Assembly: GCA_947258715.1 (NCBI GenBank)
Contig: CAMYJH010000005.1
Span: forward strand, 139,171-190,258
Source: an uncultured Gammaproteobacteria bacterium
GTDB lineage: Bacteria > Pseudomonadota > Gammaproteobacteria > HK1
Length of the DNA: 51,088 nt
Reading direction: 5' to 3'
In this document: positions 50,318 through 51,088 of the stretch, in pieces
Numbering within the stretch: the first letter of the stretch is position 1
Layout of the letters: every line of letters begins with the position of its first letter
Made by a program: the position numbers and the translations under genes
Notes under the pieces: generated by a model
Database searches by the model: none
Seen by the model: only the letters and a program-made list of their open reading frames with translations
Told to the model about the DNA's origin: nothing

Positions 50318-51088
50318 CTACAGATAAATAAGTTCGGACCACAGATAGGCACGTTCTGCCCCAACAACCAGATCTGCCTCGGCGTCCCGCCGCGTGTGTA
50401 GTCCCGGCAGTGAATTTTCGTCCCAAAGTCTCTTCATTCGCCGGATCTCATCGGCTATACGATCCAGCTTCTTGCGTCTGACGTGACCTTTAATGACCTT
50501 CATCTCCCGGCGACGTGATCCAGACAACGCCGTTCCCCGGTTGTAGACCAGGGACAGAAGCATCGCTTGGGCGTCGGCCGGCAGTCGCTGCACACCCGGG
50601 TAGATACGGCGGGTATCCTTTGCAAATTGCGGCAGACTGGATTCATAGAAAACCCGCCGGGCGCTTTCAAAGGGGATAAAAACACTTCGCAGCCGCCTCA
50701 ATGTTCGCTTGGCGTTTTCGCCCCTGAGCCCAGCAACCCCGGCAAGTCGTTCGACATGGCTGTCCGGGATATGTCCTCTCCAGTCCCGCTCGATCCGCGA
50801 TGCCCTGTGGTAACCCAGATCGTAGCCGATGCCAATGGTTACGCCGCTTTCTCCTCCGGGCCAGATTGGTTTCTTTAGATGCCGGTAATAATATTGCGGA
50901 GAAGAGATTTCAAATTTGACCAACTGTTCCAAGCCACGACGCGAGGCAATCAGACTGAAACCCGGATGAGCACGGTCGTCTTGCCGTTCGGCGACAACAC
51001 GTTCGATCGCCGTAAGAGTGGCCGGGCCTAGGATACCGTCATCATCGACGTCCAGCGCCCGCTGAATCGCCATCAGTCGTTCTTTCAC
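50318..51088 (-). CDS. Peptidoglycan-binding/pesticin-like muramidase-family protein (5' end at window edge)
   Basis: The frame reaches the window edge at a GTG, so the true start may lie outside. The first 35 residues (LMAIQRALDVDDDGILGPAT) are the second half of a PG_binding_1 repeat, which supports a longer N-terminus. The rest resembles lysozyme-fold muramidases of the pesticin type: EQLVKFEISSPQYYYRHL with a candidate catalytic Glu, PIWPGGESGVTIGIGYDLGY, and the later DAQAMLLSLVYNRGTALSG. No signal peptide is visible in this part. Probable cell-wall hydrolase. The C-terminal 80 residues are basic and helical. Confidence 0.75.
   Translation of the reverse strand: MKERLMAIQRALDVDDDGILGPATLTAIERVVAERQDDRAHPGFSLIASRRGLEQLVKFEISSPQYYYRHLKKPIWPGGESGVTIGIGYDLGYHRASRIERDWRGHIPDSHVERLAGVAGLRGENAKRTLRRLRSVFIPFESARRVFYESSLPQFAKDTRRIYPGVQRLPADAQAMLLSLVYNRGTALSGSRRREMKVIKGHVRRKKLDRIADEIRRMKRLWDENSLPGLHTRRDAEADLVVGAERAYLWSELIYL

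Overview
The window reads as chromosomal DNA of a Gram-negative, respiring gammaproteobacterium that I cannot place to genus. The grounds are Sec, Tat and lipoprotein signals, c-type cytochromes, MtgA, a Kef-type antiporter, DUF3465/DUF3147/DUF2892 small proteins, an ECF sigma/anti-sigma pair, OmpR- and NarL-type two-component systems and an IS5-like MITE. Base composition is moderately GC-rich. No tRNA, rRNA, CRISPR array, prophage or intact insertion sequence was seen.

Layout. 1-4.1 kb: an exported tetraheme cytochrome with Ig/cadherin-like repeats (cut by the window edge), a decayed IS3-type transposase relic, and a two-component system whose kinase has two haem-binding CxxCH motifs in its sensor region. 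4.3-6.4 kb: a secreted metallo-beta-lactamase-fold hydrolase and a 2-hydroxyacid dehydrogenase. 6.6-13.1 kb: one giant secreted protein of about 2,170 residues joining a subtilisin protease, a sorbosone/glucose-dehydrogenase-like propeller and a long array of alternating beta modules. 13.7-15.5 kb: mtgA and a cyclase-FHA protein. 16.2-19.8 kb: a compact locus with an ECF sigma factor, its anti-sigma factor, a divergent Hint (intein-like) secreted protein with a frameshifted Gly/Glu tail, a lipoprotein sharing a domain with the anti-sigma factor, and a PKHD-type hydroxylase. 20.2-26.9 kb: a haem-oxygenase-like metalloenzyme, an SGNH hydrolase, phnX, and a three-gene ExbB/ExbD-like membrane operon. 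27-28.8 kb: a Kef-type antiporter.

29-39.3 kb is a scarred accessory stretch. A carboxylesterase and a Sel1 protein lie between two near-identical cytochrome c fragments, with a sorbosone-dehydrogenase relic beside them and a dehalogenase pseudogene further on. It also holds DUF3147, DUF3465, a PEP-mutase-superfamily enzyme, an exported intradiol-dioxygenase-like protein, an amino-acid dehydrogenase, a Tat-exported deaminase and a LOG protein. 39.5-51 kb: a DedA/VTT protein, a 34-residue membrane peptide, a Tat-exported rubrerythrin, a second intradiol-like protein lacking its tyrosines, a Crp/Fnr regulator with a DUF2892 protein, and a Met/His-rich metal-type two-component system divergent from a Met/His-repeat LTxxQ periplasmic protein. 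It ends with small membrane proteins and a muramidase-like protein.

Most promising for new biology: the sigma/anti-sigma/Hint/lipoprotein locus, the giant protease-propeller fusion, the ExbB-like three-gene operon, and the IS5-type MITE whose hairpin loops carry CsrA-like CARGGATG motifs. Several reading frames are broken at exact, checkable positions: sensor kinase near 1904, Hint protein near 17716, cytochrome c copies near 29225 and 32275.
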